This document shows positions 12,731-26,015 of a stretch of DNA of 64,000 nucleotides, in pieces. Position 1 is the stretch's first letter; each line of letters starts with the position of its first letter. Below the pieces are notes generated by a model, which made no database searches, had not been told where the DNA came from, and worked only from the letters and a program-made list of their open reading frames with translations. A program made the position numbers and the translations under genes. The stretch covers positions 98,388,873-98,452,872 of the forward strand of contig CM043704.1 in NCBI GenBank assembly GCA_023935145.1, in the 5' to 3' direction. The DNA is from Bretschneidera sinensis. Lineage: Eukaryota > Streptophyta > Magnoliopsida > Brassicales > Akaniaceae.

Positions 12731-14845
12731 ATGACTAGAAAGAAAGTGAAACTCGAGTACATTACAGATGATTCTGCTAGCAAGTCTACATTCAAGAGAA
12801 GGAAGAAGGGCCTAATGAAGAAAGTTGGTGAATTGAGCACCCTTTGTGGCATTAATGCCCGTGCCATCATTTACTGTCCTTACGACTCTCAACCTGAAGT
12901 TTGGCCTTCTTCTTTGGGAGTCCATTGTGTGCTTGCTGATTTTAAACAGATGCCTGAGATGGATCAACATAGAAAAATGGTGAACCAAGACAATTTTCTC
13001 GGACAAAGGATCACCAAATCAAATCATCAACTCATGAAACAACGAAAAAACAATCGTGAGAATGAGATGAAACGTTTTATGTTCTAGAGCCTTCTTGGGA
13101 AACGCTTGGAAGACCTCAACATGATGGATTTGAACAATCTTGGCTGGTTGATTAAGCAACACTTGGAAGATGTTCTCAGAAGGAGGGAGTTGTGTTGTGA
13201 CGATTATCTACCTAAATAAATATGCAAATAACCGTACTAGTTTTACTTGCAAGTGCACAAGGTCAGTGGTAGCATAGTGTGCAAGTGCGAGATCATTTCC
13301 ACAGGGATTGGTCAATTTCGATTTACAATTAGTTTCTTCAAAGTAAAAAGAGAAATAACTGTTGAGAGTGAGTTAATAATAATGAGAACATAGGACTACG
13401 ATATCCACCACTAATTATACTTTCCCACTAAGTAAGGTGCTAATGCTCTAGCCTTATCATGAATATTTAATGGTTGCCAACCTAAGGGCTTGGTCCACAC
13501 CTTAGGCTATTGATCTCCCTATGCAACGAGTTAGGCATGGTGTATACTCTAACTCTTTTCTCTCTTAAGGGATTCAACATGGGTATATACTGAGTTGTTC
13601 CTTAAGAGAGCATAAGGGCTGTGGAGATCAGCAACCACACGAGACCTAGGACTTGGTCCGCTCTCGGTTTCCCATGTTAATTAACCCGAGAATCCGGTGT
13701 GGATATCTCTTGTTACTAATGTCAAACCCAGGACTCGGTCATCCAAATTGATTTGACTAACTAATCCATACCACATGCATACGTTGATCAGACACACACA
13801 TATGAGGAATTTAAATACAAACAGGTATAATCAAGTTAAACATTCTAACAAGGCTATAACAAAGGTAATCAGTGAATAAATATGTGGAAAAGCATAACTA
13901 GGGCTTTAATCGAGCCCAATAAGAGTTTAGTTACACATACTAGTTAAACTAAACATTTTAAACATAATGAAATAAAAACAGAAAAACAAAACCGAAGAAG
14001 ACTCGGGAGACGAGTTGTCAATTCCTCTCCTAAGCTTGCAACTTCAAGTCTAAAACAAAAGATATGGTTTATGTGTTTTACAAGGCTATATATAGGGTTT
14101 TAAGGGTGCCTCGAAACCCTAATTTCCTAATTGAGGTTCAGAGACTTCTTTCCATATCTGGCTCTGCCGCCTCTGGAGTGTTTGCACTCGATCGTATATG
14201 GGATGCGCTCGAGCACAAATGTGCACTCGAGCCTTCTTCAAGTGCACTCGTATGCTTGTGCGTTCGATCACAAGAGAGGTGCGCTCGAGCGCACCTTGCT
14301 GCAAGGTAGATTTTGACTTTTACTCCTAAAAGCTCCCAAAATATCATCTTTTTGTCCAAGTCCTGTGAAAAACACATAAAACACGAAAATGAAGTAGAAT
14401 CTACTGAAATAGATAAATAAAGAGCCTAACAAGCATAAATTAAGGGGCTTAAATATGACTATTTAAACACTTATTAAGTTGCTGAAGAGAAATATGGCTT
14501 CTCCTCAAGTGTCTGTACCAGCAGCAACATCACCACCACCACTAGAATTGATAACAGTACCAGCACCAGCAACATCAACATGGACAACAACAACACCAGC
14601 ACAACCAGCATGGACAGCAGCACCAGCACAACCAGTAATGACAGCAACAGCAGCACCACCAGCAGTGACAACAGCAACAACATCAGATGCAATCCTAAGT
14701 AGTGTAGATCAGACCCTGCATGCGGATCGGAGGCTGGGTTTCAAGATGAACATGGAAAGAATGCAGAGGCAATCGTGGTTAATGGAAATGATGAGCCAAC
14801 AAGAGCATACTGGCTTTGGTGGGGAGAATGTGATTATAATAAGTC
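12731..14845 (+). pseudogene. MADS copy 1: AGL80-like type I MADS-box gene, interrupted and truncated
   Basis: The family is M-gamma type I MADS transcription factors (AGL80/PHERES group), nuclear DNA-binding proteins. The MADS domain is intact and the most AGL80-like of the set (MTRKKVKLEYITDDSASKST, then KRRKKGLMKKVGELSTLCGI). The frame then stops at TAG 13085-13087, where the sister copies have CAG (Gln). It is next interrupted at 13193 by an LTR insertion; the reading resumes at 14482 (LLKRNMASPQ-like) with a Thr/Pro/Ala-rich tail and the conserved TLHADRR and WLMEMM segments. The last 20 or so codons before the normal stop are deleted near 14836. Divergence from the other copies is clearly higher than among copies 2-5, so this looks like the oldest branch of the array. 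Confidence 0.9.
13193..14476 (-). mobile_element. Probable solo LTR (Ty3-type) inserted in MADS copy 1
   Basis: The 1284-base insertion is bordered by a perfect 5-bp target-site duplication, AGTTG, at 13188-13192 and 14477-14481. Removing it restores alignment of the host gene to the sister copies. Read on the minus strand it begins TAATAAGTG and ends GTCACAACA, so one terminal TG has become TA. It carries TATATATA near 14089-14096, in the right sense for minus-strand transcription. The phrase tgcaagtgcac followed by tttccacaggg near 13250-13310 recurs in many plant gypsy-type LTRs. No gag or pol sequence is present, which fits a solo LTR left by LTR-LTR recombination; a small non-autonomous element is the alternative. 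A cluster of CTCGAGC-like motifs lies at about 14205-14296. Confidence 0.75.
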
Positions 14846-17800
14846 TTAAGTGTGTTGTTAAGTGCCTTAGGGATTTCTTTTAATTTGAAGCATTTTCTTA
14901 TGTTTTAGTTTGTGATAATAGCACACAGTTGCTTGCCATTATTTTAAGTTCAATGCAGTTGGAATAATCCTTATATATGTTGTCCTATATTATTTCAAGT
15001 TCAATTTACATTACTCATATTGAGCACATCTTGGAAAATTTTGTTTCTTAATTACCATACAAAGTAAACCGCTTAAGGATTTATTACACATTAGACAATA
15101 GACATTGTTGTCATAAAGTGCAGCAAATCACATTGGTTTATGTTCATTTAGGTGTTTTTTTAAAGATAGTCATGGAAAGCCTGGCAACGCATGGGTATAT
15201 TTTTGTTTATAGGTAATTGAAAAGCAAATAAAACATAAACTACATAATTGTGACCTCGTTTATATTATGTGTGCTGCATTTTTTGAATGTGTTTTTGTAA
15301 CTCACTAGTTTGGCTAAAGAGAATACTATATGATGCATTATTGTAATATTTAAGATAATATTTATGCATGATAAAACCTGCAGGTTTGGATAGAGGATAA
15401 CCAAGATTCTGTTATTTCTTTCCTACTTCTAGATATAACCCATTCATCATTTTGTTTTAATAGGCCAGTAGTGAAAATAAATCATAGATTTTGTGTCCAT
15501 AATAATCACTAAATTCATTTTCACAATTCAAAAGTTTTATAAAGTGATTTTGAATCTTGTAGAATAATATCTTTAGCCTAGAAAGGACAAAGGTTTTATG
15601 TTATGTGGTTAGAAAGGAAGAAATGAAGTTGTATTATTGTAAATAACTAAAAAAAGAACTAAATGAATTGTATCCAATCTTCGGGGAGAGAAAAAAGAAA
15701 GAGAAGAAAGAAACTGAAGAAAATGCTTTTCTACATAATAGGTTTACAAATAATGCACCAACAACAAATTCTGCACTGATTTCATAGTAGGTTTAATGAT
15801 GTTGTCACTTCCATTGAGAATTTTCCTGGGTATTTGGAAATTTGTTGTAACCCTGCTTTGGACTCCTTATAACTTTTTCATATTTCTCCACTTGAAGCTT
15901 TACGATTCACTGGGTTCGACCTTCAAGGACCTTAGTTTTTTACTGTTACTGTTGATGATGCTTTAAAAGTCTCCTCCTTGAAATGAAGTGAAGGTGCAGT
16001 GTCCAGCAAAATAATGAACTAAAGGAGATAAAGAGAAACGGAAGATATATACCCAAAATAAATACTGAAGACTTGGAGATTCCTCGCTGATAGAACAGAA
16101 GAAATCAAAAGAAATAAATGATTATTGAATCTTTTTGTTTTTAGTCAAACTTTATTTTACTTTTCTGATTTATTTTCCAATTTTAGGAACCCAGTAGAAC
16201 AAAGTAAACTTAAAATAAATGCAATCAAAGACAGTAGCATATTAACAGAAGGTATATATAGAAAGTAAAAGAAAAAAATAATGAAAATAATGGAAGTTAC
16301 CCCAATGAGAATTCTTGGAAACGGTGGCATCATAATCTTTGTAATATGTGAAACAATGATACTTTCAAAATTCATAAATTAATAAAGCAATCTAAATGGG
16401 ATGTGCAGAAAAAATTTCACATCCTCTGCGATAAAATAAAAATGTTAAATGTAAAGAGTAATAACGTATGCTTTCACCTGTTACCCATCAAACTTCAAGG
16501 GTTACAGATACTTGGCATAGTGGCCTTTACAAATATCTTTTTGAAGATGCATTAGAGCAGGCATAAAAAGTGAAATTGAAACGATGCAACCTGCATGCCA
16601 TCAGCCCGTCAACATAATTTCATAGAATTTTCAAACCCAAACTATCAATCCGCTACATGATCTTATAAAACACAGTTTCTTTGATTCCAGCAAAACTAAA
16701 AGTGATAGGCCCATCAAAACAAAAAAAAAACTTTATCCTCATGTCAATTCTCAGCTATACATACCATATATTTGTTGCTCCGCAGAAGTCTCCTCATGTC
16801 ATTCAAACTATACTTATAATCAAGGTTGATGAACTTAACACAATGGATGAAAACACTTTTCTTAGTAAAAATTTGATGGTTAGTTGGTTGTACATAAAAG
16901 AAATGTGATAATTAGTGAAGAGTTTTATAAGTATAAATGCAGGCCGAGGTTGTTCTGACTACTGATTCTGACTAGATAGTGATTAGCGATTAATTGTTTC
17001 TGCAAAGTGATTTGTTTTGTGTCATAATTTCTCCATTTGTTGAGCATTAACGTTCCTCAACCTTTCTTGAGAAGAAATTGACCAATTAAATAAAATTGAT
17101 CAAAGATTGTTAGATAATAAATCCATCAAAAGTAACTGATCAAATGGCATTAGAATTTACTTTTGAACGGACGTGGTTAATGCAAGTCAAGCAACCAAAG
17201 TTCTTAGAAATTAAATCCATTAATTACTTTGCAAATTCTGACATAGTGTACTTTTGAATTTTAAAGTGAGACATGTCCAATAGTTTTTTTTTTTCATGAA
17301 CATAGCTTGAATGCTTTAAAATCAGGTTCTTAAGGAAAAACAGAAAGACTAACCGTGTGCTCAGTATTTTATACCTCAGACTAGAATGAATAAACATTAG
17401 TGACACTTCATATAAGGTTATTATAACCTGTGATAAACTAGTGAGAGTTAATATTCTTTTAAAAAAAAAAAATAAGAACCACTTATTTTGTAACGGTTAT
17501 TATAAGAAGTTGAAGTTTGTGATTTGCTGGCAAGCTAGACCCCTAGCTAGAATGCAAGATTTCCAGTCACAGATATTTACCGGAAATTAAAGAATCTAAA
17601 ATTGTTCATTGTAATACTGTACTTTGCTAATGGACAAGAGAGGCTTTTAATTTTGTTGTTAAAAAATGGGATTCTGTCTTTCTGATTCTAGTCTGTCCGA
17701 AGCCAAAACATAAATGCAAAGTGCGCAATTAAACTCTTAACATGAACCCGAACTTAAGGATATTATTGATTAGGATGTTTCAAGAGGATCCTCACAGCTG

Positions 17801-18533
17801 GTCTTCAATTGCTTGATATTGTTTTGATTGATTTACTGTCTTGGGACAGGCAACTTTTCATGAAGGAGGTCTTCGATCAACCTCACCATTTCTCCTTACT
17901 TCTATGTAAAGAGTGATCTGATTACATAGATCCTAAGATTTCAATTCCGTATCAATTTTTGGTAAACCAAACGGTTCCATATATAGGGACATTATATTTA
18001 ATGCATATGTCACGTGAAGCATATATATCCGTAAGATAAATTTAACACTTAGAACATGTACTATTCAAATTATTAAACTCATTTTCAAAAAAGAAAAGAA
18101 AAGATTAAGCTAAAATTTTTACCATTATGATGTGTCCCATGCATTGCTTCAAATTTTTCTGATCATGGTAATCTCAACCTCTTTCACTTAGTTAATGCTG
18201 TAAAGATAAAATTCACATAATAAGTGTTCCATATTAAAACATTGCAAAATATAAATTGTCTATTATGCAAGAAACCAAATAAAACCTTCGCCAACTCACC
18301 AAATATAATCTGTCTTAATGACATTGCAACTTTATGTACCCCATCCCTAGATTTCATCATTTCCTGTGTTAACAACATAGCTATAAATAGAATTGATTTG
18401 AGCACACATCTCTGTAATGAAGTTTTCAATTACTTTTGCATCTAAAACTCTATATAAAGCAAAGGTTGTTTGGTGAAAAAAGACACAAATCTTCCCGCTC
18501 CAATCTATTTTTTTTTCAATCCTTTGCTTAGTC
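14846..18533. other. 3' flank of MADS copy 1 and 5' flank of copy 2
   Basis: The 3' flank of copy 1 runs to about 15240 and aligns loosely with other units (for example taggtgtttttttaaa near 15148). The 5' flank of copy 2 starts about 17514 and aligns with unit 1. The middle, about 15250-17500, has no counterpart in the other units. It includes a hydrophobic minus-strand frame at 16157-16375 that I do not recognise and do not call a gene. A TATA box, ctatataaagc, sits near 18451. Confidence 0.5.
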
Positions 18534-19406
18534 ATACCTAAAACGAAGGTGAAGCTTGAGTACATCACAAATGGTTCTGCCAGAAGGTCTACCTTCAACA
18601 GAAGGAAGAAAGGCCTGATGAAGAAGGTCAGTGAAATAAGCACCCTTTGTGGTGTAAATGCGTGTGAATTTATAGTCCTTACGACACTCAACCTACTGTT
18701 TAGCCTTCCCATTTAGGAGCCCATCGCGTGCTTGTTGATTTTATGTAGATGCTTGATATGGATCAGAACAAAAAAATGTTTAACCAAGACAGTTTTCTTA
18801 GGATGATCACCAAATCAACTCTTCAGCTCACTAAACAACAAAGGGACAATCGTGAGAATGAGCTGACTCAAGTTATGTTCCAGAGCCTTGTTGGGAGAGG
18901 CTTGGAACACCTCAACAGGATGGATTTGAATGATCTCGGTTGGTTGACTGATCAACACTTAATGGAGGTTCTTAAGCAGAGAGAGTTGCTGATGAGAAAT
19001 ATGGCTTCTCCTCAAGTGGCTGTACAAGCAGCAGGAGCACCACCACCGCCAGAAGTGACAGCAGCAGTACAACAACCACCACCAGCATGGACAACAGTGG
19101 CACCAACACCTCCAGCATGGGCAGCACCTCAACTTCCTACAGTAGTGACTGTACGTACCACCAGCAGCAGCAGCAGTGACATCAGCAACAACATTAGATG
19201 CACTGCTTAGTAGTACTGTAGATCAGACACTACATGCGGATCAGAGACCATGTTTGGAAATGAACATGGAATCAATGCAGTGGCAAACATGGCTCATGGA
19301 AATGATGAATCCACAAGAGCAAACTGGCTTTGATGGGGAGGACGTGATTCCGCCTTATGAGGATACCAACTCCAATGCTCTCTGGTCTAATGGCTTTCTC
19401 CCTTGA
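18534..19406 (+). pseudogene. MADS copy 2: AGL80-like pseudogene
   Basis: The homology to copies 3 and 4 is close to full length (MADS domain, linker, Pro/Ala-rich tail, and C-terminal YEDTNSNALWSNGFLP). The start codon has become ATA at 18534-18536. A small deletion near 18663-18680 shifts the frame in the MADS domain. TAG codons replace Trp (near 18703) and Gln (near 18748), and a second indel near 19155 shifts the tail. The upstream block with its TATA box is well preserved, so transcription may persist without a full protein. The next feature downstream is the chromovirus inserted 210 bases beyond the stop. Confidence 0.92.
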
Positions 19407-19616
19407 AGGAATGAAGGGAAATAATAAATCTTAAATGTGTTGTTTAGTGACTTAAGATATTTCTTTTAATTTAGAACATTTTCTTATGTTTTAGTCAATC
19501 ATAATTGAAAGATGAGACTGTTCCGCGAAGATGACACACATCTTTGAAAATTTTGCTTCTTCATTATCATACAGAATAAATCACAAGCTTTATTACATAT
19601 TAGACAATTCTATGAT

Positions 19617-21654
19617 TGTAACGACCCATCCCATATTGATCACCCCCGAGACGGTGTTGTCATATTTTGAAAATCTCAGCACGACACATATATGAAACAA
19701 GAAAAATAACACTAATAAATTTTTTTACATCAATCCTCAACCTTTAATAGGGGAGATACATCATTCTGATATTGATTTAAACATTACATACAACGAAATA
19801 TTTATGAATAACAAATAAATTTTTATTTTATTTTCTCATTAGTCTGAAGATGTGGACACGTACGTGGCTTATAGATAATGATTTTGTCTGAACCTCAACT
19901 CACCAAACTATTTGTCCTGCATACTACTGAAATCATTGTACAATGAGGGATGAACTTCACAAGCTCAATGAATTAAATTTACTAGATTTTTTTCAATTTG
20001 TATAAATAGTCTTTTAATATTTAATCATTTATATCTCATAGAACTTGATAATAGCATTCTCTAACAATCTTTTCTTATTATATATTTATTCACCTTAAAA
20101 CCATCAATTATCTCATAATCATCTTGTTATGAGGTTTACAGCATAAAGTCTACCATTTAGATGGTTCTTATCATATCATACTTCCATATTTCTTTCTCAT
20201 CATAACTGTCTCTCTGTGAGACTCATTCATCTATAAATAAATTTACAATAATAAAAAACACTTTAGTATTTTAGTAATACAATCAATATTTAAAACAAAT
20301 GCAATGCATGAATTATTATGAGGGAATGTCTTCCCACAGATGTAATGCATGAATTATTATTAGGGAACGTATTCCCACATGTTGACATGTTTTTATCTTA
20401 GACCGGCCCCTTCCTAGTTATTTTATTTCTAGCATATACCAGTTGTCACAGTTTTTCATATAGACCGCCCCCCCGGTTCTTTTATTTCATGCATATGCAT
20501 ATGAATAATGATATGAAATATGCATATGAAAAATAATATAAAAACAAACATGAATTCAAATATTTAAATTAGCTATCCTGATTATTCTCAAATTATTATT
20601 TGAAAAATTCTATTAAATTTCTCTCATCATAAATCATATCAAATCATTAACCATAGCTCGTCAAGATCCATTAAATTTTCTCTCCTCATAATTCATATCA
20701 AATCATTAACCATAACTCATCAAAAATTTCACTTATCGCATTTATTATTAAATTGCTCATTATTCCAATAATATTATTTCTCATAAAATAATTCTCTACA
20801 CATTCACTATTCCTATCATACCTATCAACCAACTTTTATCTATCACCAAATCATAAGTTAATGATTTATTCTAATATTATCACTATATATTTCATATTTA
20901 TCTTGATTACTTAAAGTAAATCTAACTCACCACGTAGCACTTAGAGCAACTCGTGGATCACCTCCTTGCCTTTCCCGCTCTTCTCAGCAATTTCCTCCGA
21001 TTGTTGATCGTCAACACCTGACATAATATTTATATTAAATTTCTAATTTATTATTTAATTTTTCATAATTCACACCCTTTGAAAATTTTCACTTTGAATT
21101 CCGGGAAATTTCATGTATGCTAAATTTTAAAAAATAAACTTCAAATTATTACCTTCTGGTTTTTCCGTGGCTCTCTATAAAATTCTCATGTAAACCCCTT
21201 CAAAATTTTGCTCTTTCAACATTTCTTTCGGTCCCTAAGTATTTAGAGAAATAGAGTAATTTGAATTGTAGAAGGAAGAAAACCAAACAGGATTTGGAAA
21301 GAAATAAGTAAACTGAAACTATATATATAACACCACATGCCACCATTTTACATTTGTAAAGCAAGCTAGGATGTAAGATTCTCTTGACCACACGTGGACT
21401 CCAGGTGTTGTCATATTTTTTGTTGTTTTTTTTAAAAACAATTTTTTCTTTTCTTCTTCTCCACGCTGGATGCGTCTAGTTTTTTTTTTGTTTTCAATTT
21501 TCGTTGTAACTACGCCCTCACGTGTCCAGTCTTTTTTTTTTCAAAAGAATTATTTTTTTTCAATACTAAATCCTTCATATATATATTATTTTTATTTCAT
21601 GTCATATTTATTAAATTACTTCTTTACTCTTACTTTACGAAAACGGGTATTACA
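19617..21654 (-). repeat. 3' LTR of the Tekay-type element
   Basis: This LTR is 2038 bases long. It starts tgtaacgaccc and ends ggtattaca on the + strand. It matches 26016-28055 throughout, with scattered substitutions that are denser in the first 60 bases, and lacks the (TA)n tract and local duplication of the other LTR. Its inner edge at 21655 adjoins a purine-rich tract on the minus strand (aaggtgggtaaaa), the expected polypurine tract. Confidence 0.92.
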
Positions 21655-24600
21655 ATTTTACCCACCTTATAAAAATTTCGACCCCGAAATTTTCTTACCT
21701 AACTCAAGAAACAATTGTGAATAAAATTTCTTCATAGTTGCCTCATGCTCTTATGTAATCTGTTCAATATATTTATTCTATTACAAAACTTGAATTAATG
21801 CAATTAGTTTATTATACAAGGCTTGTTCTTTTTTGTCTAGAATTCTGACTGGTACTTGTATAAATGTCAAATCTTCCTGAAGTTCTACAACTTGGTTCAA
21901 AATATTATGAGATTCATCATGTAAACACTTTCTCAAAAGTGAAACATGAAATACATTATATAATTTTTTTAATTTTTGAGGCAAATCCAGGCTATTCACA
22001 ACTAGCTCAACTTTCTCAATAACCTCATAGGGATCCACTTACCTCAGACTCAACTTTCCTTTCTTTTTGATCCTCAACACCTTTTCGTGGAGATATTTTT
22101 AATTACACCCAATCACCTACTTGAAATTCAAGAGGTCTTCTTCTATAATCGGCATAGCTATTCAGTCTACTCAGTGCTACTTTACGGTTCTCTCTAACCA
22201 ATTTGATCCTCTCAATTGTTAACTCAATAATTGATGGACCAAATATATTTCTCTCTCCCACTTCTTCCCAACATACTGGAGTTCTTCACCTTCTACCAAT
22301 CTGTTGAGAATGAAAAGCAATATTAAATTATAACTGCATACCCGTGGCTTTCTAAAAGCCTCTCCAAAACCAAGATGTAACTCTAGCATTTCTATTTGAT
22401 ACTATGCTCAATAGTACTCTATACCACCTCACAATCTCAGCTATATACAGTTCAACCAACTTTTTAGTATTCAAATTAGTTTTAATTGGAAGAAATTTAG
22501 ATGACTTAGAAAGTCTATCTACTATCACTTACACTGTATCATGATCTCTCTGGGTATGAAAAAATTCATAAACAAAATCCATACTCACATTTTTCTATGG
22601 TCATTCAAGCACAGGAAGAGGCTGTAGTAAGCCTCTCGGATGTTTATTCTCTAACTTCACTTACTAACAAACCAACATCTAGAAATATATTCAGCTACAT
22701 CCCTCATCAATCATGATCGCCATAAATTTTGTCTCAACCCTCTATACATCTTATTGTTACTCGGGTGCATCGAATATACATTATCATGTACCTCTCTCAA
22801 TATCTTCTTTCTCAACCTCGCATCATTAGGAACACAAATCCTATATTCTAATACCAAAATACTCTCATTTCAAATTTTGAACTCATATTGCTTTCTAGCA
22901 AACACTCAATGATTAATCTTTTCTATCTCTTTATCTTTGCCTTGCATCTCTAACAAGCATTTACTATGGATGACTGTACGACCATATTTGTTAATAATGA
23001 TCATCTATCACTGATATTCAACTTCATTCTTATCTCTCTAAATCTATCATCAATTACACATCATGACTTTCAATAGCAGACAATCTTCTTGTAGATTTTC
23101 TACTCAATGCATCAGCTACCACTTTCACATTTTTCTAGATGAGGGAATTGTACAATCATAGTCACTAATCAACTCCATCCACCATCTTTGCCTAAAATTT
23201 AACTCTCTCTGGGTAGCTAAGTATGTTAAACTCTTATGATCAATGAATATCTCACAAGTAGCTCCATACAGATGATGTCTCCAATCTTTAAATTAATCAC
23301 TGTGGCAGTCGACTCTAAGTTATGGGTAGAGTAATTTCTCTCATGATTCCTCAATTGCCTAGAAGCACATGCCATTACCTTCTCATGTTGCATCAACACA
23401 CATCCCAACTCTTGATGGGATGCATCACTATACACCACAAATTCTTCATCACCAGAGGGAAGCACCAATACTGGAGCTGTAGTTAATTTCTCCTTTAGTA
23501 ATTGAAAACTTTTCTCACACTCCCCAAGAAAGTTATTTCATTCGGCAAAAATTTACATTTAGGGAATTATAACATAAAATCTCTCTCCTCAAAATCTCCA
23601 ACACAATTTCTAAATATTTTACATGCTTTTCCTTAGTCTTAGAATACACCAAGATGTCATCAATGAACATAACCACAAAACTATCAAGAAATAGTTTAAA
23701 CATTTTATTCATCAAGTCCATGAATGTTTCTGGAACATTAGTCAATCCAAATGACATCACAAGAAGCTTATGACCATAACGTGTCCTAAAAGAAGTCTTA
23801 GGCACATCTTCCTTCTCTATCCTCAATTGATGATAACTTGATCTCAGGTATATTTTTGCAAATATCCTTGCTCCATACAACTTCTCAAATAAATCATCTA
23901 TCATGGATAAAGGATGTTTGTTCTTAATGGTTATCTTATTCAATTATCCATAGTCTATATACAATCTCATCGTTTCATCTTTCTTTTTTCACAACCACTA
24001 CATGGGCTCCTCATAGCGACACATTAAATCGAATAAATTGTTTATCTAACAACTCTTGAACTTTCAACTCTCTAAACCCAGTGGGTGTCATTCTGTAGGG
24101 TGCTATTAGATATATGCGATGAATTTGGTATCACATCAGTAGAAAATTTAATCTCCCTACGGGGAGACAACATAAACAACTCATCAAGAAATACATCAGA
24201 AAAATCTGTCACTACTAATATTTCTTCTAACTTCTTATTTTCCTTTTTAGAATCCATTATGTATGTCAAATACTCCTCATATCCTTTCTTAGACCATTTA
24301 CTAGTAGTCAGAGCAAAATAAGATAGTTCAAAAGTATCTTACGTTCTCCCTGAAACTAAATTCCTCTTATCCATATCCTGAACACTACATTCTTTCTGAA
24401 ACAATCAACCCAAGTGTAATACATCGACAACCAATTCATTCCCAAAATTAAATGAAATTATATCATATTCAAAGGTAATAAATCAACTTTAAATTCTTTA
24501 TCACCGATATGAATCACACAACCCTTGTAAACATTTATAATTATCACTCTATCTCTAGTGGGAACTTCAACAAAAATATTATGCATCAAAGGACTAATAC

Positions 24601-25930
24601 ATACTTCAATAGACTTCATATAAATACTGAATGCAAAAGAATGATTTGCACCAAGATCAACCAACATTGATATGTCCACCTTCTCTACATATAAAGCACT
24701 TTAAATTTTGACAATTCTGGGATAAATATCTTATCTAAATACATCTATAACAAACTTCTGTCTCTTGATCATACATCAGATTACCATTTCCCCTTGGTGG
24801 CATACTTACTTCCTCTGCCATGACTCCCAGTTCCCATAATCTGTCTCTCAAATCTAAAGGTCCCACCGATAGTATTCTGAGCTACAGAAGTAACAGATCC
24901 TACTTGCCTCTGACTCTATACTTCAGCTCCCTGTGACAAGGAATGCCTCATCTGTGTGGTCTCCTACCCTGCACACTCATACTGGTACCACCTATGGGTT
25001 CCTCAAATCTAGACTTCTTCCGTCAATTCCTCATTTCTCTAAATTCTATCACATCCTTCTCAATCTGAAGTGTTATATCCACAAACCTGACATAATTCAT
25101 ATGCCTTATGTAGGATAGTTTTGATCAAATCTTAAAACATAGTTCATCTATGAACCTCTTACACTTCTTCTCCTCCAGGTCTACCATTTACAGTACAAAC
25201 CTCGATAAGGCCATAAATCTCTTATCATACTGAGTCATAGTCAATACATTTGCCTCAAATAAAATCTCTATCTTGTTGGGCTCTAAAGGTAAAAAGAAAG
25301 TATTTATCAAGAAAAACCTTCTTAAACCTATTCCAGGTTAAAGGGTCTATCAACATATCCATTTACCCTAGGAAGAGTATCCTCTCATCATTCTAAAGCT
25401 TCTCCTTCTAACTCAAATGAAGTAAAGGTGACCATCTGCCTACTAGTCACTGGTAAAGTACCAAATAATCTCTCTACATGTTTCACCCAAACTCAGGCTT
25501 AAAAGAATTCATAGATCCTTTAAACAATAAGGCATTCAACTTAATATCTCTAACAAAATAATCTCTCTGCATCTCGTGCATAAACTCACTTTTCCTTTTT
25601 TTAACATGTATCATTACTGGATTTACAACAACCTCAGGCATTGCCCTAGCCTGTTCATCAAGTCTATGGTATAGGCTATCAACTCTATCATATATTACAT
25701 TCATTTTCTCAAGAGTATGTGTAAGGGCTTATTTTAGCTCATCTATTTCAACTTTAGATTCTCTCATACCTTTACTAATATCAATTATACTGTTAACAGT
25801 TTCCTTTCTAGGAACCACAGATTCAGACTCAACCTCGACTTGTCAAAATATTGGGGGCCTATCACGCCCACTTAAATCAACAACTCTAGCTCAAGCTCTA
25901 GCACGTCCACGTGTCATCCTCAGACTATAA
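21655..25930 (-). pseudogene. gag-pol remnant of the Tekay-type element
   Basis: Reading from high to low coordinates, the parts seen are a gag fragment (25483-25704, with more up to about 25930), protease (24458-24679, active-site-like MLVDLGANHSF), RT (24269 down to 23533, FIDDILVYS), RNase H (23226-23468, [18 protein letters not shown]), integrase core near 22380-22560 (VIVDRLSKSSKFLP) and integrase C-terminus (21781-22038). A decayed chromodomain-like end follows. These encode a retrotransposon polyprotein in the family; here each part is separated by stops or frameshifts. In the RT, the motif A aspartate is replaced by Tyr ([12 protein letters not shown]), and the integrase SIVS motif reads SIVSNRNA. 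The element could not move on its own. Confidence 0.88.
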
Positions 25931-25999
25931 AAATATAATTTATTTTAATCTTCGACTTCTTTAAGTTATTATGCAGTCTACAGAATCATAAAACCTAAT

Positions 26000-26011
26000 G
26001 CTCTGATACCA
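26000..26011 (-). other. Primer-binding site (initiator Met tRNA) of the Tekay-type element
   Basis: GCTCTGATACCA on the + strand is TGGTATCAGAGC on the minus strand. This is the common plant retrotransposon primer-binding sequence complementary to the 3' end of initiator tRNA-Met. It sits four bases inside the 5' LTR edge at 26016. Confidence 0.9.
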
Positions 26012-26015
26012 AAAC

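Noticed and set aside
14474..14692. Leucine/valine-rich minus-strand ORFs (also 30021-30221, 33375-33593, 56430-56705)
   Set aside because: They are the reverse strand of the MADS Pro/Ala-rich tail (CAGCA/ACCACC repeats). They repeat in every copy at the same place and have no support as genes.
16157..16375. Possible membrane protein gene on the minus strand
   Set aside because: The hydrophobicity comes from A/T-rich sequence, there is no family match that I can recognise, and no convincing flanking exons. It is kept only as a point to check.
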